NCBI RefSeq assembly: GCF_000332295.1 | Contig: NZ_KB235930.1 | Location: 3,251,895-3,315,894, forward strand | DNA from: Fortiea contorta PCC 7126 | GTDB taxonomy: Bacteria > Cyanobacteriota > Cyanobacteriia > Cyanobacteriales > Nostocaceae | Reading direction: 5' to 3' | DNA: 64,000 nt | In this document: one piece after another, positions 29,088 through 37,858 of the stretch | How positions within the stretch are numbered: the stretch's first letter is position 1 | Layout: each line of letters begins with the position of its first letter | The notes under the pieces: generated by a model | What the model was told of the DNA's origin: nothing | Databases searched by the model: none | The model's input: only the letters and a program-made list of their open reading frames with translations | Position numbers and translations under genes: made by a program

Positions 29088-31052
29088 ATGACAAACCTAC
29101 AAATTCAATTGAGTTGGGATGATCCCACCACGGGAGAACGGCGAGAACCAAGGCTGAGTGCACCTATCGCTTTTGGTCGAGAATTCGCGCTTTTACCGGA
29201 ATTAATCGAGGGAATCCGTGTCTCGCGGCTGGTTTTGAATAGCAATCAAGTTTCTCGCTACCACGCTTTGGTGAAGTGGGAACAAGACCAGCTGGTGGTG
29301 ATTGACCAAGACAGTGTGAATGGTGTGTTTGTGAATGGTCAGTTGCAAAAGCGTAGTGTTTTGGTGAATGGTGATACGTTGCAAATTGGGCCGTATATGA
29401 TGACGGTGACGTTTGCGGCTAGTGTCCCGACGACACCTATAACTACTCCCCCTTCCAGAATTCTGTTTAATCACAACACCAATCTCCCAGACCCTAATTT
29501 GCGTCCTGCTCCACCTGTCACCCCTCTGGGAAAAAATTTCCCTCCTCCCGCTTTTCATGCAGAAAGGGTCGCTGTACAAACGCTTCATGCGACACGTTTA
29601 CCCGTAGATGAATTTGATTATCTGGCGATTGGGGCGGGATTGGGTAGTTTTATCTGGGCTGATTTGCTGCGAATTAGTGGGGTGCGGGTTGAGAAAATTT
29701 TGGCTTTGGGTCTAGAAAGTGACCCTTATGCGCGCTACAAGCGCCTGTGTTTGAGTTCGCAAATTCCTTTACATGAAAGATTGCGGTCTAATTCTGACTC
29801 TTGTCCTGATAATATTTGGGGCTGGCCTAGTTATGCTATCCGCGAGGCTTGGCGTGATTTTGGTAAGGGTCACTTGCAATCGGCGTTAAAGTATTTGTGG
29901 CAAGTATTTGCAGAACCTACATACGCCGAAACTTATACACCTCGTGCGGGAGATGTGTTTAATTCCATAGACCAGGAAGCGAAACGGATTGGCTGGGATC
30001 GAATTTATCGTTACGGGCGAGTGCGAGCAATTCGCAAGACTGATGATGGTCGGTATTGTGTGGCTTATTCTCGCGGCCCTGGTGATTATGCTTTTGCGGT
30101 GGCGCGTTATTTACATTTGGCTACTGGCTATCCAGCTATTCAATTTTTGCCTGATTTGCAAGCTTATCGAGAAAAGTATCAAGATTTTAAGTCTGTGGTC
30201 AATGCCTATGAAGCCCATGACCATGTTTATGAGCAGTTGGAGCGCCAAGGTGGGACTGTGTTGATTAGAGGACGGGGAATTGTGGCTTCGCGGGTTGTGC
30301 AGCGGATTTATGAAGCGAGGAAGAAAAATCGTGATATTAGAGTTTTGCATTTAATGCGATCGCCTAAACCCATCGGTAACAAATTTCAAAAAGCGCAGCG
30401 CCTTGTCAAAAATAACTACGAGTTCCAACCTTTTAACTGGCCTAAAGCTTGTTGGGGAGGGGAATTGCGGGTAATGTTAGAAAAAGCTAGCCCTGATGAG
30501 CGCAAAAGCTTGTTAGCCGATTGGGGGGGTACAACCACTGCAGACCGTCACGATTGGCAATGGATTGTTGAACAAGGAGTTAGGGAAAACTGGTATCACA
30601 CCACCTTTGGCGATGTGTTGAGTGTAGAGCGAGATGCTCAAAACCATACTGTCACCCAAATTCAAGAAAAAGGCGGCTTTGGGAAAATGACGCTGGTTGC
30701 TGACTTTATTATTGATGCCACTGGCTTAGATGCCAAGGTGGAAGCTAGCCCGCTTTTAGATGATTTGGTCAAGCATTACAAATTACCCCTCAATCATTTG
30801 GGGCGATTGGTTGTCGCTAACAATTTTGAATTAGTAGAAATGCGTAATAGTCAAGGTCAAATTTATGCGGCTGGGGCGATTACCCTGGGCGGCCCCTATG
30901 CAGCTGTTGATAGTTTCTTGGGTTTGCAATACGCCGCTTTAGTTGCTGTTGACGGACTCGCCGCTATTCGCGCTCCAGGGTTACATCGTTTAAATGCCTT
31001 GAGTTCCTTCGGTCAGTGGTGGAAGTGGGTGTTAAATCAATCACCTTCTTAA
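29088..31052 (+). CDS. FHA domain-flavoprotein fusion
   Basis: A 654-residue protein. The N-terminal FHA domain (about 25-105) has GREF, SRYHALVKW and NGVFVNGQ, the conserved phosphothreonine-binding pattern. A Pro-rich linker (about 110-160) leads to a flavin oxidoreductase-like region. A dinucleotide-binding motif is seen at about 180 (DYLAIGAGLGSFIWADLL), a second Rossmann-like motif near 390 (GTVLIRGRGIVASRVVQ), and the FAD-closing type segments FIIDATGLDAKVEAS and IYAAGAITLGGPYAAVDSFLG near the end. This suggests a redox enzyme docked to phosphorylated partners. I know of no characterised homologue. The CPBP protease gene begins 41 bases downstream. Confidence 0.8.
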   Translation: MTNLQIQLSWDDPTTGERREPRLSAPIAFGREFALLPELIEGIRVSRLVLNSNQVSRYHALVKWEQDQLVVIDQDSVNGVFVNGQLQKRSVLVNGDTLQIGPYMMTVTFAASVPTTPITTPPSRILFNHNTNLPDPNLRPAPPVTPLGKNFPPPAFHAERVAVQTLHATRLPVDEFDYLAIGAGLGSFIWADLLRISGVRVEKILALGLESDPYARYKRLCLSSQIPLHERLRSNSDSCPDNIWGWPSYAIREAWRDFGKGHLQSALKYLWQVFAEPTYAETYTPRAGDVFNSIDQEAKRIGWDRIYRYGRVRAIRKTDDGRYCVAYSRGPGDYAFAVARYLHLATGYPAIQFLPDLQAYREKYQDFKSVVNAYEAHDHVYEQLERQGGTVLIRGRGIVASRVVQRIYEARKKNRDIRVLHLMRSPKPIGNKFQKAQRLVKNNYEFQPFNWPKACWGGELRVMLEKASPDERKSLLADWGGTTTADRHDWQWIVEQGVRENWYHTTFGDVLSVERDAQNHTVTQIQEKGGFGKMTLVADFIIDATGLDAKVEASPLLDDLVKHYKLPLNHLGRLVVANNFELVEMRNSQGQIYAAGAITLGGPYAAVDSFLGLQYAALVAVDGLAAIRAPGLHRLNALSSFGQWWKWVLNQSPS

Positions 31053-31093
31053 ACGAATAACAAACAATTTATAGGCGAGTCTACTATTAATTT

Positions 31094-31984
31094 ATGACAC
31101 CTGATAATTCCCATAATCCGTTCCTCAAACTAAAGGTTCGTCATCTTTTTTTGCGGGGATTTTTGCTTTCAATTGGCCTTGGTATAGGGCTAGGAATCAT
31201 ACAAGGGGCGACGAGACTAACATTTAATCCTCAAGTCGTCACTTTGGTGCTCTACATTTTGATTTTTGGTTTACTTTGTCTTTGGCAATTAGCCGATTTT
31301 AATCGCTATGGAATCAACTTAAAATATCTGATTGGTAGTTTACCAAACCAGCAGCGGTGGTTGCCATTGGCGGGTTTAGTGATTTTAATTATTCTGTTTT
31401 CAATTAGTGGTTATTTAGTGTCGTTTTATTTGCTGTCGTTGGTTGCGCCGTCTTTTATTGAAGCTTTATTGCGGGAAGTGGCTAATAGTCCCTCACCCAA
31501 CACTACAGCATCACCTTTTTATAATTTACTATCTGCGATCGCTCTTGTCATTGTCGCCCCCATCACCGAAGAATTTCTTTTTCGGGGAATTATTCTCCAG
31601 CGTTGGGCTAGCAAATGGGGGATACAATCTGCCTTGCTCGTGTCTAGTCTATTGTTCGGAATTTTACATACAAATTTCGTAGGATTAACTATTTTTGGCG
31701 TGGTTATGGGTGTATTATATATCAAGACTCGTACCTTAATTGTACCGATCGCCTGCCACGCATTTAACAATTTCATAGCAGTGATGATAGGTTTGCTCTC
31801 TACTGGTTCCAAAACTACATCAGAGGTGTATAAACTAGAACAATTGCGTTCTGGTTGGTGGGTAGGCGTGGTACTTATGCTGATTTCGCTACCGTTGCTC
31901 ATAAGTTTTCTCTCCCGCAATTGGCCCCGCAAAAACGGCTTGGTTCCCTACCTAGTCAACGCCTCTGAGGGAAATAGAGGTTAA
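31094..31984 (+). CDS. CPBP family intramembrane metalloprotease
   Basis: A 296-residue multi-spanning membrane protein of the CPBP (CAAX protease / bacteriocin-processing, Abi) family. The catalytic motif TEEFLFRGI (EExxxR) is at about residues 158-165. The metal-binding His residues are in FGILHTNF and ACHAFNN. Hydrophobic helices fill about 15-130 and 165-275. Family members cleave membrane proteins or protect against bacteriocins. It lies 41 bases behind the FHA-flavoprotein gene and is probably co-transcribed. The substrate is unknown. Confidence 0.9.
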   Translation: MTPDNSHNPFLKLKVRHLFLRGFLLSIGLGIGLGIIQGATRLTFNPQVVTLVLYILIFGLLCLWQLADFNRYGINLKYLIGSLPNQQRWLPLAGLVILIILFSISGYLVSFYLLSLVAPSFIEALLREVANSPSPNTTASPFYNLLSAIALVIVAPITEEFLFRGIILQRWASKWGIQSALLVSSLLFGILHTNFVGLTIFGVVMGVLYIKTRTLIVPIACHAFNNFIAVMIGLLSTGSKTTSEVYKLEQLRSGWWVGVVLMLISLPLLISFLSRNWPRKNGLVPYLVNASEGNRG

Positions 31985-32069
31985 TTGCTGGCTAGGAGCA
32001 GAAAAAGATCAGCACCAATGGTATAGAAATGTATAGAATCTTGTAAAGATATAAAGTAAATTTTTTTAA

Positions 32070-32795
32070 ATGCACACATTTCTAGCTCCTTCCTCAATGC
32101 AGCTGTCTGTAGCACCGAACCAATGTCAGCCTTTGAAGATTATCGCACTGGGGGATAGCTTAGTTTATGGCTTTGGCGACCCCGAGAAAGGAGGCTGGGT
32201 AGAACAACTGCGCCGCTGGTGGATGCTGCCCGACCATGCTGGTCATGTACTGTATAATCTGGGAGTGCGTGGCGATCGCACTCAGCAAGTAGCCCAAAGA
32301 CTAGAAGTGGAATTTCGCCACCGTGGTGAACTCCGCAACCGTGTTCCCGATTTAATTATTTTATCAGTGGGGGTCAACGATTCAGCGCGGCTAACTCGTC
32401 CCAACGGCAAAAATTACACAGATTTTGCGGTATTTGAATCAGAAATCGCTTCTCTACTCGAACAAGCACAGCAACTGTGTCCGGTGTTGTTTGTCGGTAT
32501 GGTTCCCGTTGATGAAACCAAAATGCCCTTTCTCGATTGCTTCTACTACAATCATCTTGATCAATATCGCTACAAAGAAGCTACCAGAATCGCTTGTAAA
32601 AAAAGGCATATCCCTTATCTGGATATTTTCGACCAATGGATGACACGTGGTGAAGCTTGGAGGTGTAAACGGTTAAGTGATGACGGACTTCACCCAAACA
32701 CCCTAGGCTATCAAGCTTTGCTAGAAGATGTCATTAATTGGGATGCCATGGCTACCTATCATACTCGGTTTGATTTCCATCGCCAGTCTTCTTAG
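32070..32795 (+). CDS. SGNH/GDSL hydrolase
   Basis: A 241-residue esterase-fold protein. All four SGNH blocks are recognisable: GDSLVYG (Ser30), the Gly block in NLGVRGDRTQQVAQRL, SVGVNDS, and the catalytic pair in DDGLHPNTLGY (Asp205, His208). No signal peptide is obvious, which suggests a cytoplasmic lysophospholipase, thioesterase or carbohydrate esterase. A hairpin terminator overlaps the stop codon. Confidence 0.9.
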   Translation: MHTFLAPSSMQLSVAPNQCQPLKIIALGDSLVYGFGDPEKGGWVEQLRRWWMLPDHAGHVLYNLGVRGDRTQQVAQRLEVEFRHRGELRNRVPDLIILSVGVNDSARLTRPNGKNYTDFAVFESEIASLLEQAQQLCPVLFVGMVPVDETKMPFLDCFYYNHLDQYRYKEATRIACKKRHIPYLDIFDQWMTRGEAWRCKRLSDDGLHPNTLGYQALLEDVINWDAMATYHTRFDFHRQSS

Positions 32796-32812
32796 GGATT
32801 GGCGGTGTTTTC
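32781..32812 (+). terminator. Intrinsic terminator at the SGNH gene end
   Basis: CGCCAGTC pairs with GATTGGCG (one G-T pair) and is followed by GTGTTTTC. The stop codon of the gene at 32070-32795 lies in the loop region. Confidence 0.6.
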
Positions 32813-33275
32813 ATTGTGCTCCGAAAATAGTTCTCTTTCTGTGGCGTGCGTTATGAACTTTAGTCTTAACGCACCTAAAATCAACATGAAGTGCAATGTT
32901 TTGATTTATTGGTTTTATGTATCACTAAATACTGCAAAATTTTGACGCTGAATTGTTCTGAATTTTAAGTAGTTGTTTTAAGAATTAAGTCAGCAAATGC
33001 AAACAAATATGGCGATAGGCTTTACAATTCTTTACTATCTCTGCGTTAGGTAAAGTTTATTGTCTTTTGAATTGGCTAGTCTTTATCCACTGCTAGGCTG
33101 GTAATCAATATAAGCAAAGTTTGAGCAAAATCGCACTGTGTCTCAACAGCTTAATAAAGTTTTAGTCGTGGAGAAATAAGGTTAAGTATATAGCAATTAT
33201 ACAGCGTCTGTGTCGTTACCGAAATATTTTTATTCATAGCCTACACAAACCCAACAATTCTCACTAGTAACTCCA
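32813..33275. other. Gene-free AT-rich stretch
   Basis: About 460 bases with no convincing reading frame, tandem repeat or strong hairpin. It presumably includes the promoter of the small gene at 33276, but I can point to no clear motif. Confidence 0.4.
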
Positions 33276-33599
33276 ATGATTGATCATTACTCCCTCGAAT
33301 GGATTGAAGCATGGTGTCAAGAAAATGGCTGGACAGATTTATTTGTCGAGCGACGGAATAATTACTGGGCTTTTCCTCCGGGAGGAGTAATGCCTGAACC
33401 AATTCCTACTCATGTGTTGCAATTAATTAAAGCTGAGAAAGGATTAACTTTTGAAGAAACATTGTGGACGATATCAGCATTAATTGGCACTGTTATTGCT
33501 ATTCTTTCTACCTTGTGGTTCCACTCTCCTATGCCCCTAGTTTTAGCTTTTGCTTTGAATGCAATTACGGTGGCTCAATTTGAACCTGAAGATATTTAA
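33276..33599 (+). CDS. Conserved small membrane protein, unknown function
   Basis: A 107-residue protein that I do not recognise as a named family. The N-terminal 60 residues are soluble and rich in aromatic residues (WIEAWCQENGWTDLFVERRNNYWAFPPGGVMP). They are followed by two hydrophobic segments at about 62-80 and 85-98 and the short acidic end FEPEDI. Balanced codon use and a following hairpin terminator support a real gene. The aromatic, Gly/Pro-containing style is common to cyanobacterial small membrane proteins. Confidence 0.65.
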   Translation: MIDHYSLEWIEAWCQENGWTDLFVERRNNYWAFPPGGVMPEPIPTHVLQLIKAEKGLTFEETLWTISALIGTVIAILSTLWFHSPMPLVLAFALNAITVAQFEPEDI

Positions 33600-33605
33600 A
33601 TTTAA

Positions 33606-33635
33606 TGTAGAGACGTGAATTTTTATGTCTCTACA
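33606..33635. terminator. Hairpin TGTAGAGAC/GTCTCTACA
   Basis: A perfect 9-base-pair stem with a 12-base loop, followed by ATAATTTT, directly after the gene at 33276. The arms match a dispersed Nostoc repeat (GTAGAGAC). Confidence 0.65.
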
Positions 33636-33681
33636 ATAATTTTGGGACGAAGATAAATTATTTTTAGATATTACAAGAAGC

Positions 33682-33700
33682 CTTAGTTGATGTAACTAAG
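33682..33700. terminator. Hairpin CTTAGTT/AACTAAG between convergent genes
   Basis: A 7-base-pair stem with the loop GATGT lies downstream of the gene ending at 33743 on the minus strand. A T-rich stretch lies on each side, so it could work in both directions. Confidence 0.5.
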
Positions 33701-33742
33701 ACTTCGTTAGTTTTATTTAACTTGTGGACTCTAACCAATTTT

Positions 33743-33982
33743 TTATCCTAAATTGGTGAAGTAAATTGCCCACAAGCTACCTGTGACACCTACAGCAATT
33801 AATACGTTAGTGAAAAACTTACCTAATTCGGTTTGTTGTCCTAGCCCTTTGTCGTCTTGACCAGCGGTGAAGAATAAAGACCAAGCTTGGTTAACATTAA
33901 TCGTTTCAAAATTGTTGAAGCTGGAACGAAAGACAACGGGGCCGATTAAGTCTTTTTTGGGAAAATCAAAATCAGTTTTCAT
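33743..33982 (-). CDS. Small membrane protein co-encoded with hli
   Basis: A 79-residue protein with a soluble N-terminal part (FPKKDLIGPVVFRSSFNNF, NQAWSLFFTAGQDDKG) and one C-terminal transmembrane helix (about 55-75). It lacks the ExxNxR chlorophyll-binding motif. It lies only 42 bases downstream of the hli gene on the same strand, so the pair is probably one operon. This recalls the hliB-lilA arrangement of Synechocystis, although I cannot confirm homology to LilA. It may assist Hli or chlorophyll-protein assembly in the thylakoid; this is inference from position. Confidence 0.7.
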   Translation of the reverse strand: MKTDFDFPKKDLIGPVVFRSSFNNFETINVNQAWSLFFTAGQDDKGLGQQTELGKFFTNVLIAVGVTGSLWAIYFTNLG

Positions 33983-34024
33983 ATTTTTAGCTGTTAATTG
34001 CTATTGAGTGAATTTGGGAAATTT

Positions 34025-34237
34025 TTAGAGGCTGGTCAACCATCCGATTAAGCCGTGTCCAGTGATGACTTCTAGAGCTATGAGTGAGACAAAACCTATC
34101 ATTGCTAAACGTCCGTTGAGTTTCTCGGCGTATTCAGTGAAACCTGCTCTGTTGCTTTCGTCTACATATACTTTGGGTTCGATGGCGTAGTTGTTGAGTA
34201 AACCGCGGTCGTTGATGGTGAAGCCTTTAGCTGTCAT
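34025..34237 (-). CDS. High-light-inducible protein (Hli/Scp)
   Basis: A 70-residue, single-helix chlorophyll-binding protein of the thylakoid. The CAB signature [24 protein letters not shown] contains the Glu-Asn-Arg ligand set typical of Hli proteins, and the N-terminal extension is about 40 residues. Hli proteins bind chlorophyll and carotenoids and protect assembling photosystems in excess light. AAGGA lies 12-16 bases upstream of the ATG. Three HLR1-like boxes at 10-base spacing lie immediately upstream, pointing to high-light control by RpaB. Confidence 0.95.
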   Translation of the reverse strand: MTAKGFTINDRGLLNNYAIEPKVYVDESNRAGFTEYAEKLNGRLAMIGFVSLIALEVITGHGLIGWLTSL

Positions 34238-34260
34238 GTTGTTTTTTCCTTGTGTTTGTT

Positions 34261-34288
34261 TATGTAACTAAATATAACCTTATGTAAA
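34261..34288 (-). promoter_or_regulatory. HLR1-like triple repeat upstream of hli
   Basis: On the minus strand three 8-base boxes are spaced exactly 10 bases apart: TTTACATA (34288-34281), GTTATATT (34278-34271) and GTTACATA (34268-34261). The outer two match the known HLR1 half-site (G/T)TTACA(T/A)(T/A), and the middle one is degenerate. A TTGTAA, 17-base spacer, TTATAT promoter overlaps them. RpaB binding is the expected function. Confidence 0.6.
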
Positions 34289-34438
34289 TAATTTTTACAA
34301 GTACTTGACAAAGCTAAAAAATACGGTAAACCGAACCATGAAGGTGGTGGCTACCGTATTAAAGATGCATTCGTCGGGGGTCTATCGCATTAATTTTGAA
34401 AAATAAATGTGTTTGTAGTCAGGACTTTAGTCCTGGAA

Positions 34439-36763
34439 CTACGAATTAGTATGACTATTAATCATCACTAAAATAGTAGATAAAGGGACATTTGTAAAAT
34501 ATTTTTGTTGAAATTGTGCTTCGCTAATTGCAGCTAAAAATTTGCTCGCGGCGCTATCAGCTAGAGGTTGAGATACTTTTTTGGGATTATGGCTGAATTG
34601 CAAATCACGGTCTTGTCGCTCGATGGTAAATCCCAGATATTTTAAAGCATTAAATCCCCAAAATAAAGTTTGGTCACTGATACCGAGTTTTTTTAACAAA
34701 TGAACACGAGTAACTGTTTGCTTGGTGCGACTTAAATATTTAGCAATTCCGACTAAAGTCAACCAAATTTCGTTAGGTGGTTGGTGCTGAGGTTGAGTCC
34801 AAGCTAGAGCTAATTGTTGTTGGTTGTAAAGTGATTTCTGCCACCACCCCCGTAACTCATCCCAACTACTGGGACATTGTGTAACCGCCAGTGCTGAATC
34901 ATTCTCCAAAGGAAGATTTCGCCAGTCTAAAATTTGTGCTGATGTTTGAGTATTAACTACAGAATTAACAGTGGGACAGACAGCAATTAATCTGATTTCA
35001 TAGCGTTTTTTGAAGCTGTTATAGTCAATTTCGGCTATGCAATCACATCTACCAATAGGTAATTCATCTTTGTAATGTCCCCACCATATCCCTGGAAAAG
35101 GGTTTCTAGTAGAGTCATCTCGAATATCAAATTCTGTTTTAATATATTGTATTTTTTTACCTTGAGAATCTTGCTGATTGCGGTGCCAAGAATTTTCAAA
35201 CCAGCAGTTTTTAATTAAGAGTTTAGGAATGGGATTTCCCATCCCACAAGGTTCTAATAATTTCAGTTCTAAAAATAATTCTTTTCCTAAATCGGCTACC
35301 TTGACAGCTATGTCTGCTTGGACTGTGGGTGTGAGGGTAATACTACCTAATAATTGCCGCAAACGCTGGTTAATTGCATCTTTAAATAAAGGAATATTCT
35401 CAACTAATAAACTCAAACCCGCCGCAAAAGGATGTCCACCAAAACGATGTAATAAATGGGCTTGGTCTTTTACCAGTTGATATAAATCTACAGAATTCAC
35501 CGAACGCGCAGAACCACGAGCGAGGGGAGATGAGGAAGAAGTAATTTCTGCTCCTACTTCCGTGACTGCTTCCGTACTCAATAAAATAGTGGGACGCCCT
35601 GTTTCTTGGGCTATTTGTCCAGCAACTAAGCCTAACACACCCACGGGCCATTGCGAATCTTCAAGAACGATCGCACTAGTAGTAGATAAATCTAATTGGG
35701 TAAGCTTTTGTGCTACCTGGGCTTGTACATCTTTTTGGAGAGATTTGCGACGGGCGTTAGCTAGTTCCGTCATTTCTGCTAGTTGCTGACAATGTTTGAT
35801 GTCTCGACTTGTCAATAATTCTACACAGAACCGAGCATCACCTTGGATACGACTGACGGCGTTGATGCGCGGCCCTAAACCGAAGGAAATATCTGTGGGG
35901 CGATCGCCACTTTTCTGACACAATTCTAATAATCGCCCCACACCCGGACGCCTCCGCGCTGGTGCTGGTTGTTGAAAATCTGCTTGGAGTTGTTGAATTC
36001 CCAATTGCGCTAAATAGCGACAATCTCCCTTTAACTGTACCAAATCAGCAATTAATCCCACTGCGACTAAATCCAGTAAATCAGTTAGAGGTTGTTTGGG
36101 TATCTCTGGTAGAGTTTGATAAAAAGCTTCCACCAATTTGTAAGCTACCGCTACCCCGGAAAGATGAAATAAAGGGTGTTCAGCAGTTAAATTGCGGGGA
36201 TTGATAATAGCAACAACAGGCGGACGTTCTGAGGCTAGAGTGTGGTGGTCTGTAACTATGACATCAATCCCAAGCTGTTGAGCATAAATAATCTCATCAT
36301 GATTTGTGCTCCCAGTATCGCAGGTGACAATTAACCTGCAACCTTGTTGAGCTAAATTAGCAATCCCTTGCTGATTCAGTCCGTGGGATTCTGTGAGGCG
36401 ATTGGGAATGTAGTAAATTAACTGGGTATTGTGCGAGAAAAATTGTCCTAAACCATCCCACAACACAGCAGTAGCAGTAATCCCATCAGCGTCAAAGTCT
36501 CCCCAAATAGCAACTTTCTCACGCTCATCAAGTGCTCTTTGCAACCTCGCTACCGCCAAATGCATTTCCTGTGCAAACTCAAAAGGACTCGCTGGTTGAT
36601 AAGTTTTATAGTTGACAAAACTAGCTAATTGTGATTCATTTTGAATACCTCTTTGCCACAACAATTGTGCAGCAAAAAGCCCACTCGACGCAGGTATATA
36701 TTGCTTAACTGCTTGGATAAACCAGTCTGGAGGTTGTTCAGTTGCTGCTAGAGTCCATTGCAT
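34439..36763 (-). CDS. recJ: Single-stranded-DNA-specific exonuclease RecJ
   Basis: A 774-residue 5'-3' ssDNA exonuclease used in recombination and mismatch repair. The DHH-family motifs are present: WGDFDADGITATAVL, TCDTGSTNHDE and the namesake VTDHHTL, then GLIADLVQL, and the DHHA1-type segment with GGHPFAAGLSL. It is longer than E. coli RecJ (577 residues). The extra C-terminal about 200 residues (after about 570) form an added region typical of cyanobacterial RecJ, with an HTH-like part near 690-740 (KYLSRTKQTVTRVHLLKKLG). The gene appears to stand alone. Confidence 0.95.
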   Translation of the reverse strand: MQWTLAATEQPPDWFIQAVKQYIPASSGLFAAQLLWQRGIQNESQLASFVNYKTYQPASPFEFAQEMHLAVARLQRALDEREKVAIWGDFDADGITATAVLWDGLGQFFSHNTQLIYYIPNRLTESHGLNQQGIANLAQQGCRLIVTCDTGSTNHDEIIYAQQLGIDVIVTDHHTLASERPPVVAIINPRNLTAEHPLFHLSGVAVAYKLVEAFYQTLPEIPKQPLTDLLDLVAVGLIADLVQLKGDCRYLAQLGIQQLQADFQQPAPARRRPGVGRLLELCQKSGDRPTDISFGLGPRINAVSRIQGDARFCVELLTSRDIKHCQQLAEMTELANARRKSLQKDVQAQVAQKLTQLDLSTTSAIVLEDSQWPVGVLGLVAGQIAQETGRPTILLSTEAVTEVGAEITSSSSPLARGSARSVNSVDLYQLVKDQAHLLHRFGGHPFAAGLSLLVENIPLFKDAINQRLRQLLGSITLTPTVQADIAVKVADLGKELFLELKLLEPCGMGNPIPKLLIKNCWFENSWHRNQQDSQGKKIQYIKTEFDIRDDSTRNPFPGIWWGHYKDELPIGRCDCIAEIDYNSFKKRYEIRLIAVCPTVNSVVNTQTSAQILDWRNLPLENDSALAVTQCPSSWDELRGWWQKSLYNQQQLALAWTQPQHQPPNEIWLTLVGIAKYLSRTKQTVTRVHLLKKLGISDQTLFWGFNALKYLGFTIERQDRDLQFSHNPKKVSQPLADSAASKFLAAISEAQFQQKYFTNVPLSTILVMINSHTNS

Positions 36764-36867
36764 TTTACTTGGGAAGTGGAGGAGTCAGGGATAATTAATC
36801 ACAAATGATGATTGGCGTAGATGCATTGAGATATGAATTTATCTCACGCATAGACGCGGAGCGGCTT

Positions 36868-36916
36868 CCCGCAGGGTAGGCGCAATCGCTGAAAGCGATC
36901 CCGCAGGGTAGGCGCA
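36868..36916. repeat. Direct repeat CCCGCAGGGTAGGCGCA
   Basis: Two identical 17-base copies (36868-36884 and 36900-36916), 32 bases apart, separated by a CGCT/AGCG hairpin. It is part of a GC-rich dispersed repeat between recJ and the acetyltransferase gene. Confidence 0.7.
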
Positions 36917-36940
36917 AAGGCCCAGAGAGTAGGAACATGA

Positions 36941-37582
36941 CTATTCATCATTAATCATCAAATCTGGCTGCGTTTCTGTGACTAGGGGATTGAGGATGAC
37001 TTCGTTAGCGAATCCATCGGGTTTGCGGGCGCGGATTGCGGGACGCGATCGCTTGTAGCCTGCGCGTTCAGCTTTTTGATGTTCGTAATCAATAAGTCTG
37101 CCATAATAAGGATGTTTACTTAAGCTCATTGACAAGAAAATGTGCTGGCGATTGTTACCAAAACCTTTGCGGTTAAAGAATTTGACTGCGGGGACATTGG
37201 TAGGGTCTGTGTCCACCAGCATGAACCGCGCCCCATCTTCAATCATCCGCGCGACGACTTTATCAAATAACTTATCAGCAACACCTTGACGCTGAAACTG
37301 AGGACTCACCCCCAACCACAAAATATATCCATAAGTCCAAGAAGCCTTAGTGATGATGGTTCCTAAAATAAATCCTCCCAATTCCCCATCAATTTCAGCC
37401 ACTAGACAATATTCTGGGTCTGTGTTGTAGAGTCCAATCACCTCCCATTCATCCCAAGTACGGTATAGATAAGGATAGCGATCGCTAGTAAATAACTCCT
37501 CTCCCAAATGATAAACCGGGGCTATATCATCAATTCCTAATTCCCGCACATAAACTGCATCCATATCATCAATATTTTTCAT
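36941..37582 (-). CDS. GNAT family N-acetyltransferase
   Basis: A 213-residue protein with a GNAT domain over about residues 10-150. The acetyl-CoA pyrophosphate loop is in LWLGVSPQFQRQGVADKLF, followed by LVDTDPTNVPAVKFFNRKGF, typical of motif B. A basic tail (HQKAERAGYKRSRPAIRARK) and an acidic end follow, which is unusual and may help to bind a target. A second in-frame Met (residue 7) may be the true start. The acceptor substrate, perhaps a protein N-terminus or a small amine, is unknown. Confidence 0.88.
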   Translation of the reverse strand: MKNIDDMDAVYVRELGIDDIAPVYHLGEELFTSDRYPYLYRTWDEWEVIGLYNTDPEYCLVAEIDGELGGFILGTIITKASWTYGYILWLGVSPQFQRQGVADKLFDKVVARMIEDGARFMLVDTDPTNVPAVKFFNRKGFGNNRQHIFLSMSLSKHPYYGRLIDYEHQKAERAGYKRSRPAIRARKPDGFANEVILNPLVTETQPDLMINDE

Positions 37583-37798
37583 ACTTATTCATCATTAAAA
37601 AATCCATATAAAGTAAATTTCTACTTTTTTGAGTAATGAGGACGCGTAACTTTGCATTGACCGAAGAAAGGATGAAGCAAGAATTGGTACAAGCTGAATC
37701 GAATCGTGGGCGAAAAAATTGACCCTGAGCGACGCCGAAGGGTCAAACTTTTTTTCCTTAGTTCTAGCCCCATTCTTTTATATGTGAGGTAATTTCAG

Positions 37799-37826
37799 AC
37801 TTCATCCTTCATACTTCATACTTTAG
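37799..37826. repeat. Heptamer tandem repeat (ACTTCAT type)
   Basis: Four 7-base units (ACTTCAT, CCTTCAT, ACTTCAT, ACTTTAG), the reverse-strand form of the ATGAAGT family. It lies just downstream of the nuclease gene. Confidence 0.65.
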
Positions 37827-37858
37827 TTGACTTCGCGCTCCTTTGTGTTCAAAAAACT

